Below are positions 1 to 7,925 of a stretch of DNA of 64,000 bases, one piece after another; position 1 is the stretch's first letter, and each line of letters starts with the position of its first letter. The notes beneath the pieces were generated by a model. That model was not told the origin of the DNA. It did no database searches and saw only the letters and a program-made list of their open reading frames with translations. The translations under genes were made by a program, and so were the position numbers. This DNA is from Chitinophaga sp. CB10 (GTDB taxonomy: Bacteria > Bacteroidota > Bacteroidia > Chitinophagales > Chitinophagaceae): NCBI GenBank assembly GCA_001870995.2, contig MLAV02000021.1, forward strand, positions 1 to 64,000, given 5' to 3'.

Positions 1-294
1 TTTTCATGGTCAAGATTAAAGTTAATGAATCAATTCATAACTCTAATTCTTATGGCCGAAGTTCGGGGAAGTCTACAAGGACAACAGGCGGTACAGCAAA
101 CAATCAACGTTACAAAAAACCTTACAAAATCGCAGGTTAGAAGAATGGCCCGACAGGGATTGCTTAAGGAATGGGTAGAGGATCAGCTGGTGAAATATAG
201 TCAATCAATAGCAAAAGGTGGAGATAAGCTTAAGAATACTCAACTTATGCATCGGAAAGAGCTAATGGAAAAAATACTTAGTTTATGGGATTAG
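1..294 (+). CDS. C-terminal end of a probable polymorphic toxin (partial, 5' end outside window)
   Basis: The reading frame is open from base 1, so the gene starts upstream and only about 97 codons are visible. A methionine at 25 is not needed as a start. The tail is hydrophilic and basic, with a TKSQVRRMARQG stretch and an ending KELMEKILSLWD; I recall similar endings on RHS/polymorphic toxin C-termini in Bacteroidota but cannot confirm the family. No catalytic motif can be named. It overlaps the next gene, a SUKH-type immunity protein, by 10 bases. That tight toxin-then-immunity order is the main support for the call. The toxin activity is unknown, and a non-toxin C-terminus is possible. 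Confidence 0.5.
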   Translation, partial: FSWSRLKLMNQFITLILMAEVRGSLQGQQAVQQTINVTKNLTKSQVRRMARQGLLKEWVEDQLVKYSQSIAKGGDKLKNTQLMHRKELMEKILSLWD

Positions 295-758
295 AAACAT
301 TGAAATCAAATATTAACAGATTAATAGATTATTGGACAGAGCAAGGACTTGTGATCAACTCCAATTCGTTATATGATATTGATGCGTTTGAGTCTAGAAA
401 ACATATCCACTTACCTGATGACTTTAAAGAGTATTTTTCTAGGGTGAATGGGATGCCTTCTTACTATCCGAATAATATAGATAACGAGGGATTTTTATTT
501 TATCCTTTGGAGAAGCTAGTGACTTTACAGGAAGAATTTGCTATGGAGAATGCGATTGAGTGTAATAGTTGTATTTTAATATTTGCTGAATATATGCATA
601 AAAGTTGGTGGTATGGAGTGCAGTTGAATGATATAAGTGGAAATTATGAGATTGGTATTATTCCCGATAAAGAAAGGTTTAAGTCAATTACAGCATCATT
701 GTCCACTTTTATTGATCTATATCTGCAGAATGCTTCCGTACTTTATCAGTATGAATAA
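285..758 (+). CDS. SMI1/KNR4 (SUKH) family immunity-like protein
   Basis: This 157-residue cytoplasmic protein has no signal peptide. Near residues 30-60 it shows the SUKH hallmark: an acidic start to the fold (DIDAFESRKHIHLPDDFKEYF), then RVNGMPSYY. A later aromatic IFAEYMHKSWWYGVQL segment matches the family pattern of core strands. SUKH proteins usually neutralise toxin domains delivered by RHS, contact-dependent or type VI systems. The start at 285 overlaps the upstream stop region by 10 bases, which implies translational coupling with the probable toxin. A terminator follows closely. The family is fairly sure; the identity of the toxin it binds is inferred from position. Confidence 0.75.
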   Translation: MGLETLKSNINRLIDYWTEQGLVINSNSLYDIDAFESRKHIHLPDDFKEYFSRVNGMPSYYPNNIDNEGFLFYPLEKLVTLQEEFAMENAIECNSCILIFAEYMHKSWWYGVQLNDISGNYEIGIIPDKERFKSITASLSTFIDLYLQNASVLYQYE

Positions 759-779
759 TCAATGAGGGTATATAATTAG

Positions 780-811
780 AAAAGCCGCAGGTAGAATGCT
801 TGCGGCTTTTT
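780..811 (+). terminator. Rho-independent terminator after the toxin/immunity pair
   Basis: A perfect 10-bp stem (AAAAGCCGCA at 780-789 and TGCGGCTTTT at 801-810) encloses an 11-base loop, and the T-run is part of the right arm. It lies 22 bases after the immunity stop codon. Confidence 0.8.
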
Positions 812-998
812 CGATTACCGTGAATATGCTTTTTTAGTGGGCTGGTTACGGGAAAGAGTCACCAATTTTAAAATCAGCTTATGGTGTCAGATCCAACTTC
901 AAATATGGTGTCTTTTATAATTCCTTATTATAATTTAGGTGGAGTAAATGTAACCGCGCCAGACATTAAGTAAAAGGATTAAAAGTAAAAGGTATAAT

Positions 999-1415
999 AT
1001 GCGGAATATACTTGTAAGTGCAATTCTTCTTATTGTTTTGAATATTTTTTTCACTAAATCGGGCTATAGTCAATTTCAAAAGCCAGTTGTTGGTGCATTA
1101 ATAGAGTATGAGGATTTTGCAACTAGTACTGTTGAGAATGTACCTTGTGATTTTTTCAAGGAAGCATTCGCAGGAACAATCAGGCGCGTGGATATAAAAG
1201 ATAGGGTTGATCTTAAACGGTTAGCTGGTTATGCTAATGAATTTAAGATGGTTAAACCCAAGCCTATAGATGTTCGGGTATTATTAACCATTTGTTATAG
1301 CGAAACAAAAGAAGAATATTGTATGGATCGTTGGGGCCTTTTTGTGAACAAGTGGACTGCGAAGTATTACAGTAATAAGCGACTGGCAGATTATATTTTG
1401 AAAAGATGTCGATAG
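999..1415 (+). CDS. Small secreted protein of unknown function
   Basis: This 138-residue protein starts with a clear signal peptide: MRN, then a hydrophobic stretch ISAILLIVLNIFF-like, ending near GYSQ at about residue 25. The mature part has four cysteines: one near VPCDFF, two in ICYSETKEEYC, and one three residues from the end. Disulphides outside the cytoplasm are therefore possible. I do not recognise the family. It sits in the AT-rich accessory segment between an immunity gene and an IS element. Without the IS, a membrane-protein gene would begin about 45 bases downstream, so the two may once have been co-transcribed. It could be an effector, an immunity factor for a periplasmic toxin, or neither. 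Confidence 0.6.
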   Translation: MRNILVSAILLIVLNIFFTKSGYSQFQKPVVGALIEYEDFATSTVENVPCDFFKEAFAGTIRRVDIKDRVDLKRLAGYANEFKMVKPKPIDVRVLLTICYSETKEEYCMDRWGLFVNKWTAKYYSNKRLADYILKRCR

Positions 1416-1456
1416 AGAAAGGTTGAACTAGAATATGCTTTTTTATTTTTGTTGTA

Positions 1457-1480
1457 GACACTATAACAAAAACTGTGTAA
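1457..1480 (+). repeat. Left inverted repeat of the IS256-family element
   Basis: The 24 bases begin GACACTATAAC and end ACTGTGTAA. They match the reverse complement of 2767-2790 at 20 of 24 positions, including a perfect inner block AACTGTGTAA. Confidence 0.8.
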
Positions 1481-1488
1481 ACATAGAA

Positions 1489-1519
1489 AATCGGGGCTCG
1501 TAAGAGCTCCGATTTTTTT
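1489..1519 (+). terminator. Terminator inside the left end of the IS
   Basis: An 11-bp stem with one G-U pair (AATCGGGGCTC at 1489-1499, GAGCTCCGATT at 1504-1514) has a 4-base loop and runs into seven T residues. It stops transcription entering from the left just before the transposase start at 1542, a common way for IS elements to avoid activation by outside promoters. Confidence 0.75.
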
Positions 1520-1541
1520 ACTTTTAAACTTTATACAGGCT

Positions 1542-2737
1542 ATGAAAACCGAGGATTTTTTATCAGACGACCTTTTGAAGCAGTTTAAGACTGGGCAGCA
1601 ACTCAACGATTTTCTGGGTCAGATTCAGAAACGAGCCATTGAGAAGATGCTGGAAGGCGAACTGGATGGGCATTTAGGCTATGAGAAGAATGAGCAAAGA
1701 GGCAGCAAAAATGCCCGCAAAGGGTATGGCAAGAAGAAGATCAAAACCCAATATGGGGAATCAGAAATCAAGGTCCCACGTGACCGGGATGCCAGCTTTA
1801 ATCCCATGATCGTTCCAAGCGGGAAAGCATGGTAGAAGGTATTGAACAAGTGATAGTGTCCCTCTACGCTAAAGGCATGAGTGTAAGTGATATCGAGGAA
1901 CAGATCAAGGATGTTTACAAATTTGAAGTATCTGCGACAACAATCAGCCGGATCACTTCGCGGGTAGCTGAGGACATTGTTGCGTGGCAGAACCGGCCTC
2001 TGGAACGAGTTTATCTAACCGTGTGGATGGATGGCATTGTGTTCAAGGTTAGGGAGAATAGCAAAGTGGTCAATAAAACGGTTTACATTGCCGTGGGCCT
2101 GCGTCAGGATGGTTTTAATGAGGTGTTGGGCATGTGGCTGGGCAAGAGTGAATCTGCAGCCTACTGGATGGCCGTGCTGACCGATATGAAGGCCCGGGGC
2201 ATGGAAGACATCCTAATCACTGCTACTGATAACCTAAACGGCTTTACCCAAACCATCCGCACTGTGTTCCCGCAATCGGCTTCCCAGGTCTGTGTCGTCC
2301 ACCAGATCCGCAATAGCTGCCGCTACGTAGTTTGGAAAGACAAACGTGAGTTCAGCCATGACATGAAGGATATCTACGCGGCGCCCACACGACAGGCTGC
2401 TCAGGCCGGTCTGCAAGACTTGGAAGCCAAATGGGGTAGGAAATATGGGTATGCTATCAAAAGCTGGAAGGACAACTGGGAAGAGCTGACCGTCTTTTTT
2501 GACTTTCCCATTGAAATCCGGCAGATCATCTACACCACCAACCTGATTGAAAACCTGAATGGCAAGATCAGGAAGTACACCAAGAACAAACTATCCTTCC
2601 CTACTGATGATGCAGTGCTCAAATCTGTGTACCTGTCCTTGAGAGAGGTAACAAAAAAATGGACAATGCCAATAAGAAACTGGGGCATTGTCCTAGATCA
2701 ATTTTTGACTATTTTTGAAAATAGGATCAGAATATAA
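1542..2737 (+). pseudogene. IS256-family transposase, frameshifted by one base
   Basis: Two consecutive frames encode one IS256-type transposase: 97 codons from 1542, ending at 1835, then a frame running on to 2737. Together they give about 399 residues, the normal family length. Family copies usually read IVPKRESMVEGIEQV across the join. Here the A-run at 1817-1818 lacks one A, so CCA-AAG-CGG becomes CCA-AGC-GGG and a stop follows at 1833. The DDE residues are present in the second part: aspartate in VWMDGIVFKV, aspartate in TATDNLNGF, and glutamate in TTNLIENLNGK. The ORF is therefore otherwise intact, which suggests recent loss or, less likely, a sequencing error in a homopolymer. Programmed frameshifting is not usual in this family. 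Confidence 0.88.
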
Positions 2738-2766
2738 ATCCTGCCACGAACCTCGTTTTTTAAAAC

Positions 2767-2790
2767 TTACACAGTTAATGATATAGTCTC
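2767..2790 (+). repeat. Right inverted repeat of the IS256-family element
   Basis: This is the partner of the left repeat at 1457-1480, beginning TTACACAGTTAA and ending ATAGTCTC. It marks the right edge of the element. Confidence 0.8.
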
Positions 2791-2802
2791 TTGTTATTAA
2801 AA

Positions 2803-3195
2803 ATGGCTAAAGTAAATTTTTTTCATATTGTATTGTCTATTTTTTTAAAATACATTCTATACTACGTCATATTTATTGTAATGAATTACGATATAAGGAA
2901 TGTTTCAACAACTGTTAACCTTGAAGGCATACTATATACTGTTTTAATATTATTACCCTTACCGCTAATAAACACTTTGCTCTTTTCCATCCCTTTGTAT
3001 TATGCCTTTCGAATAAAGCTGGGTTATGCAGCCATTATTTGGTTAAGCGTTTTGGTAGCAGAGTACTATATATTTACGAGGTTGACTTCTCAGCGCTTAG
3101 TTGACAAGTATGGATTGTTGAATGCACTTATCTCCCTCGCGGTGCTTTTAATTGCTATTAATAAAGTTTTGCAAAGTCAGAGAGAGGAACTGTAG
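2803..3195 (+). CDS. Small multi-spanning membrane protein, unknown function
   Basis: About 130 residues with three to four hydrophobic segments: near residues 6-28, 45-70, 75-95 and 105-120. The C-terminus is short and charged (QSQREEL). I do not recognise the family. ATG 2803 is preferred over TTG 2791, because TTG 2791 is the first base beyond the IS repeat and may belong to its target duplication. Only 12 bases separate the start from the IS edge, so the native leader and promoter have been displaced. The gene may be silent or driven from the IS. The neighbours suggest a link with the secreted protein at 999. Confidence 0.55.
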   Translation: MAKVNFFHIVLSIFLKYILYYVIFIVMNYDIRNVSTTVNLEGILYTVLILLPLPLINTLLFSIPLYYAFRIKLGYAAIIWLSVLVAEYYIFTRLTSQRLVDKYGLLNALISLAVLLIAINKVLQSQREEL

Positions 3196-3312
3196 ATATG
3201 CAGTCCGCCGTAGCCCGGTCCTTATAAGATGTTGGTAATGCAATGGAGGTCAACAGAAATTATTGTCAATGACAGGAAATTAATAACTTAGCATGTGATA
3301 AATTGGAGGTCT

Positions 3313-3633
3313 ATGGGGGCATTTAACGTGTTGATCGCAGAGGTCTTATGTCCGGACTGCACCAAGAAACATGATGGCCGTATCCAATTTAAATTTGGTA
3401 ATACCTGGCAGTTAATATATCAGGTTGGCGATATAATTAAATGGGGTGGTAACGATATAGGTAACTCCGATTTGAAAAAAGTTAAAGTGTATGGAATCAT
3501 TGAATCTGGACTATGTCCTTATTGTAATAATTGTAATATTGTTGATGAGTATGACATTTTAATTAAGGATACCGCGGGTGCTAGGTGTAGCCCCCATCCG
3601 GAATATTCAAGATTATGTGGATGGGAATGGTAA
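3313..3633 (+). CDS. Small zinc-ribbon-like protein found near polymorphic toxin loci
   Basis: A 106-residue protein with two cysteine pairs: CPDC near the start (residues 13-16) and CPYCNNC in the C-terminal half, a plausible zinc site. Between them lies a strand-rich core with GNTWQLIYQVGDIIKWGGNDIG. I recall close relatives of this MGAFN-type protein beside RHS or toxin genes in Bacteroidota, where they are thought to be immunity or accessory proteins. That is memory, not a search. ATG 3313 is chosen because MGAFN looks like the natural start; an in-frame GTG lies at 3295. A GGAGGT lies only two bases before 3313, too close for a normal ribosome site. Confidence 0.6.
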   Translation: MGAFNVLIAEVLCPDCTKKHDGRIQFKFGNTWQLIYQVGDIIKWGGNDIGNSDLKKVKVYGIIESGLCPYCNNCNIVDEYDILIKDTAGARCSPHPEYSRLCGWEW

Positions 3634-3783
3634 TTTTATAGTGATTGAATAGCTGTAACCTCTTTCCGTCTGTGATTCGTAGATCCACAGTTGTTGGGAA
3701 TATTGCTTACACTTTATGCTTTATCCTTTTGAATCCTCAATTTTGCAACTCGTTAACCTTTCATGTAAAACCAATTAATCATC

Positions 3784-4065
3784 ATGGAATTCATTTGGCT
3801 CTTTAATGGAGAAATGGGCCGCTTTGCATCAGGGGCCTTCAGAGAGAGAAAACTTGCAGAAGACTGGATAAGGACCCACCAGCTAACTGGCATACTTACG
3901 AAGTACCCAATTAATGTTGGTGTTTATGACTGGGCTGTTAAAGAGGGTATCTTTAATGTAAAGAAGGAAGAACACAGAACTTCATCTTTTATTGGTAGGT
4001 TCACATCAGCCGCACAGGAACATTATCATTATGTGAACGGTGAAATAGACGGATCTGACCAATAA
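3784..4065 (+). CDS. Small conserved protein, DUF7710-like, possible immunity protein
   Basis: A 93-residue soluble protein. The N-terminal part, with MEFIWLFNGEMGRFASGAF and then LAEDWIRTHQLTGILTKYP, and the later NVGVYDWAVKEGIF segment fit a small conserved family often listed as DUF7710. These proteins are common in bacterial toxin/immunity neighbourhoods. No catalytic residues stand out. It is the last gene of the AT-rich segment; the next gene is on the opposite strand with ordinary composition. Function is inferred from the neighbourhood only. Confidence 0.55.
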   Translation: MEFIWLFNGEMGRFASGAFRERKLAEDWIRTHQLTGILTKYPINVGVYDWAVKEGIFNVKKEEHRTSSFIGRFTSAAQEHYHYVNGEIDGSDQ

Positions 4066-4258
4066 AGTTGGACTATTTCCTACCTGGATTTTTCTGTGAT
4101 ACTTGGAGAGCTCTAAGACTTAATTATTGCCTAAGTTAAGCTATGATATGTAAGTAGAATGAGATCATGGGTTGAACACCAAATAAAACCTCCTTACATC
4201 CCACTTACCCTTACCCCATGACCATGGATAAAGATAAGTGAGATGCCGCCATTCTATC

Positions 4259-5134
4259 CTAATTCGCCTTCACCCACTTATACCCAATCACCATCTCGCT
4301 CGTTCCATCATTCACCTTCTGCTCCTTCAGCGTCCCATCCGCATTAAAAGTAGTAGTAAAGTTGTAAGTAACAGGGGTGGTGGCGCCATTCGCATTAAGC
4401 GTACCTTCAATTTTGCTGATGTTGTTGGTGCCACAGCTATGAATCAGGTCAGCGCCTTCATAGAAGTAATAATACATTACGGGATTAATGGTAAATAAAG
4501 GCTTTAAGGGATTTGGCTTCGCGTCATATGTATAATTCAGCGTGGTGGTATATACGGAATTGCGCGTGCTGCCATCAGGGCCTTTGTAAAAACTGCCATC
4601 CTTGTTGATGAACGTAGCCCAGTTGCCGTTGTTATAGATGAACTCCAGGTAGTTCAGGTAGCGGTATTCAGGGGATTTATCCTGCAGGGTGTCTTTGGAG
4701 CCTACCAGGGTTACCTGTTTGTTGGCATTTAGCTGGATGTACAGGGAGTCCGGTGCGGAGGGGATGCTGCCGTTGAAAGTGCGGACCCGCAGGATCTTAT
4801 TATCCTGGTAAATCAGCGTGTCCGTTTCGCTGCCTTTGGTGACATCCGTAACTTTTACCTTACGGCAAACTTTGTTGTTATCATAAAAGAACTCAAAATT
4901 GTAGGTGTAAGTTTTGAGGTCTTCATCAGCGGTGAAGAATTTGCTAATCGTATAATCATCATTGTACACAAAGCTATCCATAGGTATGCCATTGTGAGTG
5001 ATGACAGTTGGCATGAACACAATCTCAACCGGGTCGATTGGCGTTACAGGTTCATCATCGTTCTTTTTACAAGAGGTGACTACAGTAGCTAAACACAGCG
5101 CGACTACTGCCAGGCGGGTAAACATAGTTTTCAT
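4259..5134 (-). CDS. Secreted lipoprotein, DUF4595-like
   Basis: A 291-residue lipoprotein. The signal peptide ends in a lipobox with cysteine 22 (VVTSC), followed by KKNDDE, an acidic start typical of Bacteroidota surface lipoproteins. The body has repeated short strands like YNDDYTISKF and YDNNKVCRKV, similar to YD/RHS-like solitary beta segments. A YDAKPNPLKPLF motif in the C-terminal half recurs as YDANPNPFTPL in the protein at 11732-12622, so the two are distant paralogues. The function is unknown; DUF4595-like is from memory of that motif. It ends close to the accessory segment and has the base composition of the main chromosome. Confidence 0.7.
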   Translation of the reverse strand: MKTMFTRLAVVALCLATVVTSCKKNDDEPVTPIDPVEIVFMPTVITHNGIPMDSFVYNDDYTISKFFTADEDLKTYTYNFEFFYDNNKVCRKVKVTDVTKGSETDTLIYQDNKILRVRTFNGSIPSAPDSLYIQLNANKQVTLVGSKDTLQDKSPEYRYLNYLEFIYNNGNWATFINKDGSFYKGPDGSTRNSVYTTTLNYTYDAKPNPLKPLFTINPVMYYYFYEGADLIHSCGTNNISKIEGTLNANGATTPVTYNFTTTFNADGTLKEQKVNDGTSEMVIGYKWVKAN

Positions 5135-5223
5135 AGATTTGGTTATTTATGTAAAGATGCTATTTTTTTCTCATTTAAATAATGGTGTAAATTATAGGGC
5201 TAGACAAGTTTATCTGTATTAAT

Positions 5224-5243
5224 AAAAGATATTTTTGTCTTTT
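5224..5243. promoter_or_regulatory. Probable NsrR-like operator ahead of the Rrf2 regulator
   Basis: A dyad AAAAGAT-N6-GTCTTTT. It is nearly identical in arms and spacing to the dyad at 5750-5769 ahead of hmp. It covers the TTTG -33 element of the promoter at 5234-5265, so a bound repressor would block that promoter. Autoregulation is inferred. Confidence 0.65.
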
Positions 5244-5265
5244 ATTGATTCCGTATATACCTTTG
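5234..5265 (+). promoter_or_regulatory. Promoter of the Rrf2/NsrR-like gene
   Basis: A Bacteroidota-type promoter: TTTG at 5234-5237, a 20-base spacer, then TACCTTTG at 5258-5265. This places transcription just before the ATG at 5292 and argues against the upstream in-frame start at 5235. Confidence 0.65.
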
Positions 5266-5291
5266 CTCCGGAAACTTTTGCGGACGATTAT

Positions 5292-5729
5292 ATGGCTATC
5301 TTTTCCAAAACATGCGAGTACGCAATGCGGGCAGTATTTTATGTGGCGCAAAAGTCACATGAAGGGCAAAAGGTAGGCATTAAAGAAATCGCGGAACAGA
5401 TTAATTCCCCCGAGCCTTTCCTCGCAAAGATCCTGCAGAAGCTAAGCCGGGAGCGACTCATACAATCCGTAAAAGGGCCGAACGGCGGCTTCTATTTCGA
5501 TGCGGTATCTCTTAACCGGCCGCTCGCCGATATCGTTTCCGCCATTGATGGCAATGATATCTTTACCGGGTGCGGCCTCGGGCTGACCTATTGCTCAGAG
5601 AGCAATCCCTGCCCGCTGCACGATGAATTTAAAAAAGTTAGAAACCAAATCACCCACATGCTGAACAATACCACCATCGGGAAATTCAACATGGGATTGA
5701 TAAAAGGAAAATTTACCCTCAATAAATAG
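5292..5729 (+). CDS. Rrf2-family regulator, NsrR-like nitric oxide sensor
   Basis: This 145-residue protein has a winged-helix DNA-binding half (FSKTCEYAMRAVFYVA, then VGIKEIAEQI and PFLAKILQKL) and the Rrf2 wing SVKGPNGGFYF. Three cysteines at 94, 101 and 107 (in CGLGLTYCSESNPC) match the iron-sulphur ligand region of IscR/NsrR. The gene directly precedes hmp, and the same 20-bp dyad precedes both genes. The likely role is an iron-sulphur repressor that releases DNA when nitric oxide damages the cluster, raising flavohaemoglobin. The start at 5292 is set by the promoter and by family alignment (MAIFSKTCEYA). The family is sure; the NO role is inferred from context. Confidence 0.85.
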   Translation: MAIFSKTCEYAMRAVFYVAQKSHEGQKVGIKEIAEQINSPEPFLAKILQKLSRERLIQSVKGPNGGFYFDAVSLNRPLADIVSAIDGNDIFTGCGLGLTYCSESNPCPLHDEFKKVRNQITHMLNNTTIGKFNMGLIKGKFTLNK

Positions 5730-5749
5730 TTCCTTTTTTTTATAATAAT

Positions 5750-5769
5750 AAAGGACAAAAAAGTCTTTT
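5750..5769. promoter_or_regulatory. Probable NsrR-like operator ahead of hmp
   Basis: A dyad AAAGGAC-N6-GTCTTTT, ending 21 bases before the hmp start. It has the same arm sequence and 6-base spacer as 5224-5243. A matching TAnnTTTG box is not clear here. Confidence 0.65.
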
Positions 5770-5790
5770 AATTTTTTAAAGAGAAATCAG

Positions 5791-6990
5791 ATGACACCAG
5801 ATCAGCAACAACTCGTAAAAGCAACAGTGACCGTACTCAAAGCGCACGGGGTAGCCCTTACCACTCATTTTTATAACCGTATGTTTACCCACAACCCGGA
5901 ACTGAAGCACATTTTCAACATGGGTAACCAGGTAAACGGTAAACAGCAAACTGCCCTGGCCATGGCCGTGCTGGCCTATGCGGAACATATCGACAACCCG
6001 GCAGTACTCATGCCCGTGATAGACAGCATCGGGCATAAGCACACCAGCCTCAGCATCCGTGCGGAACATTATGCCATCGTGGGGCAACACCTCCTTGCGT
6101 CTATCGCGGAAGTATTAGGAGAGGCGGCAACGCCCCAGCTGCTGGACGCCTGGGCCACCGCCTACCGGCAGCTCGCAGGTATTATGAGCGGCCATGAACA
6201 ATCTCTCTATCACCAACAACTGGAAAAGAAGGGAGGGTGGACAGGCTGGAAACCTTTTACCGTAAAACAGAAGACCAAAGAATCAGCGGAAATCACCTCC
6301 TTCTACCTCTACCCCGCAGATAACGGACCTGTGGCCGACTTCCAGCCAGGCCAGTACATCAGCCTGCGCCTCTTCCTGCCGGAACTGCAGCTGATGCAGC
6401 CTCGCCAGTACAGCATTTCCTGCGCGCCAAACAGGCAATACTACCGCATCTCCGTTAAAAGGGAAGCCGGCGCCGTTCATCCGGACGGTATGATCAGCAA
6501 CCGCCTCCATGATCATGTACACGAAGGCGATATCGTGGAATTATCCGCGCCGGCAGGCACTTTCACGCTCGATCCTTCCAACGGCCGGCCAAAAGTATTT
6601 ATCAGCGGCGGGGTGGGGCAAACGCCGCTCCTGTCCATGCTGGAAACGCTCACCGCCCAACAGCCGGAAACGCCGGTCACCTGGGTGCATGGCTGCCGGA
6701 ATGAATCCGTACATGCTTTTAAAGATCAGCTGGCCACCCTGGCAGATCGCCATAACCACTTCAACTATCATATTTTCTATGATCAACCGGAAGTAAAAGC
6801 GCAATACACCGGTTGGGTGGATTTATCTGCAATCAAAGAAAATGTACTGCAGCCGGATGCGGATTACTACATCTGCGGCCCGGCGCCGTTCATTGCCAAA
6901 CACTATAGCTTCCTGGTGGAAAATGGTGTGGGTACTGATTCCATCCACTTCGAAGAGTTTGGCCCGGCTTCATTACAGCTGCATAACTGA
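5791..6990 (+). CDS. hmp: Flavohaemoglobin, nitric oxide dioxygenase
   Basis: This 399-residue cytoplasmic protein turns nitric oxide and oxygen into nitrate using NAD(P)H. The globin domain (1-140) has the B10 tyrosine 28, distal glutamines 52-53 and proximal histidine 84 in GHKHTSL. The ferredoxin-reductase part follows, with the FAD motif RQYSIS at 205-210 and the NAD motif GGVGQTP at 273-279, then YICGPAPF near 357 and an FEEFGPA ending. Length and order are normal for Hmp. It lies 61 bases after the NsrR-like gene and behind a shared operator, so induction by nitric oxide is expected. A bidirectional terminator follows. Confidence 0.96.
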   Translation: MTPDQQQLVKATVTVLKAHGVALTTHFYNRMFTHNPELKHIFNMGNQVNGKQQTALAMAVLAYAEHIDNPAVLMPVIDSIGHKHTSLSIRAEHYAIVGQHLLASIAEVLGEAATPQLLDAWATAYRQLAGIMSGHEQSLYHQQLEKKGGWTGWKPFTVKQKTKESAEITSFYLYPADNGPVADFQPGQYISLRLFLPELQLMQPRQYSISCAPNRQYYRISVKREAGAVHPDGMISNRLHDHVHEGDIVELSAPAGTFTLDPSNGRPKVFISGGVGQTPLLSMLETLTAQQPETPVTWVHGCRNESVHAFKDQLATLADRHNHFNYHIFYDQPEVKAQYTGWVDLSAIKENVLQPDADYYICGPAPFIAKHYSFLVENGVGTDSIHFEEFGPASLQLHN

Positions 6991-7015
6991 TCCTATAACG
7001 GCCACGTATAAACGA

Positions 7016-7042
7016 AAAACTCCCGCTACAAGCGGGAGTTTT
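7016..7042. terminator. Bidirectional terminator between hmp and the FKBP gene
   Basis: A perfect 12-bp stem (AAAACTCCCGCT and AGCGGGAGTTTT) has a 3-base loop. Flanking A and T runs let it serve both convergent genes. Confidence 0.85.
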
Positions 7043-7089
7043 CCTTCGTATAAATAAATTACTTTTAGCCTTTAACGGCCATCTATCCC

Positions 7090-7821
7090 TTATTTCACAA
7101 TTTCCAACAACTCTACTTCAAACACCAGCGCACTGCCCGGACCAATTTTCGGACCCGCCTGACGATCGCCGTACGCCAGGTCCGCAGGAATGAACAGTTT
7201 CCATTTGGAACCTACCGGCATCAGCTGCAGGGCTTCTGTCCAGCCTTTGATTACCCCGCTCACCGGGAAGGAAATCGGCTCGCCTCTTTCCACGGAGCTG
7301 TCGAACACGGTACCGTCGATCAGCGTACCATGGTAATGCGTTTTTACTTTATCGCTCAGGGTTGGCTTAGCGCCGTCGCCTTCCTTGATAATCTGGTATT
7401 GCAGGCCGCTTGGCAGCGTTACCACACCTGGTTTGGTTTTATTTTCTGCCAGGAATTTTTCGCCAGCTTCCTTGTTCTTAGCGAATTTCTCCGCCTTCAG
7501 TTGCTGTAAATAATTACTGATACTCATATCTGCTTGATCTTTTGTTAATAATGGAGGATTCTTTTTGAGCACGTCGCTGATAGCCCTGCTGAGCATCGCT
7601 ACATTGACGTTGCTCATGTCCTGCGCTTTGATGTTTTCCGCGATGCTTAACCCGATGCCGTAACTAACGCTGTCGATACGGGTTTTTAACACGGTCGACT
7701 TAGCGGCGGCTGGCCTGGCAGCCGGTTTTGCGGCAATTGGCTTAGCAGCAGGTTTGGTTTGGCTGAAACCTTTTACAGATAATAATCCCAGTGCTCCAAG
7801 GAGGATGTATTTCTTTACCAT
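7090..7821 (-). CDS. Exported FKBP-type peptidyl-prolyl isomerase (FkpA/Mip-like)
   Basis: This 243-residue protein catalyses cis-trans isomerisation of proline bonds in exported proteins. A signal peptide ends near GFSQ (residue 21). A low-complexity Ala-Lys-Pro linker (about 22-42) follows, then a helical FKBP_N dimerisation region (about 48-125, with SYGIGLSIAENI). The catalytic FKBP domain fills the C-terminus (about 145-243), with VKTHYHGTLIDGTVFDSS, GVIKGWTEALQLM and PADLAYGDR. Location is periplasm or outer membrane. It is transcribed toward hmp. The Ala/Lys/Pro linker probably holds the catalytic part away from the membrane or dimer and is longer than in the enterobacterial enzyme. 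Confidence 0.94.
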   Translation of the reverse strand: MVKKYILLGALGLLSVKGFSQTKPAAKPIAAKPAARPAAAKSTVLKTRIDSVSYGIGLSIAENIKAQDMSNVNVAMLSRAISDVLKKNPPLLTKDQADMSISNYLQQLKAEKFAKNKEAGEKFLAENKTKPGVVTLPSGLQYQIIKEGDGAKPTLSDKVKTHYHGTLIDGTVFDSSVERGEPISFPVSGVIKGWTEALQLMPVGSKWKLFIPADLAYGDRQAGPKIGPGSALVFEVELLEIVK

Positions 7822-7925
7822 AAATTGTATTGATAGCCTTTGTTATATAAGGGTTCCGGCCGCAAGTTAAGTAAATCCAACAAAAACAATCTGCCATTTG
7901 TTGTGGATGGAAGACCAATGGCCTT

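Larger units (their letters stand above)
1457..2790 (+). mobile_element. IS256-family insertion sequence, defective
   Basis: This 1334-bp element is bounded by imperfect inverted repeats (20 of 24 bases match) and carries one transposase gene broken by a frameshift. The flanking octamers TTGTTGTA (1449-1456) and TTGTTATT (2791-2798) agree at 6 of 8 positions, which fits a decayed 8-bp target duplication typical of the family. The left end holds an outward-facing terminator hairpin ahead of the transposase start. Boundaries were read by eye from the inverted repeats. Confidence 0.85.

Noticed and set aside
1829..2737. Separate transposase gene starting at 1829
   Set aside because: It begins in the middle of a conserved family segment; the frame joins the upstream part by one missing base.
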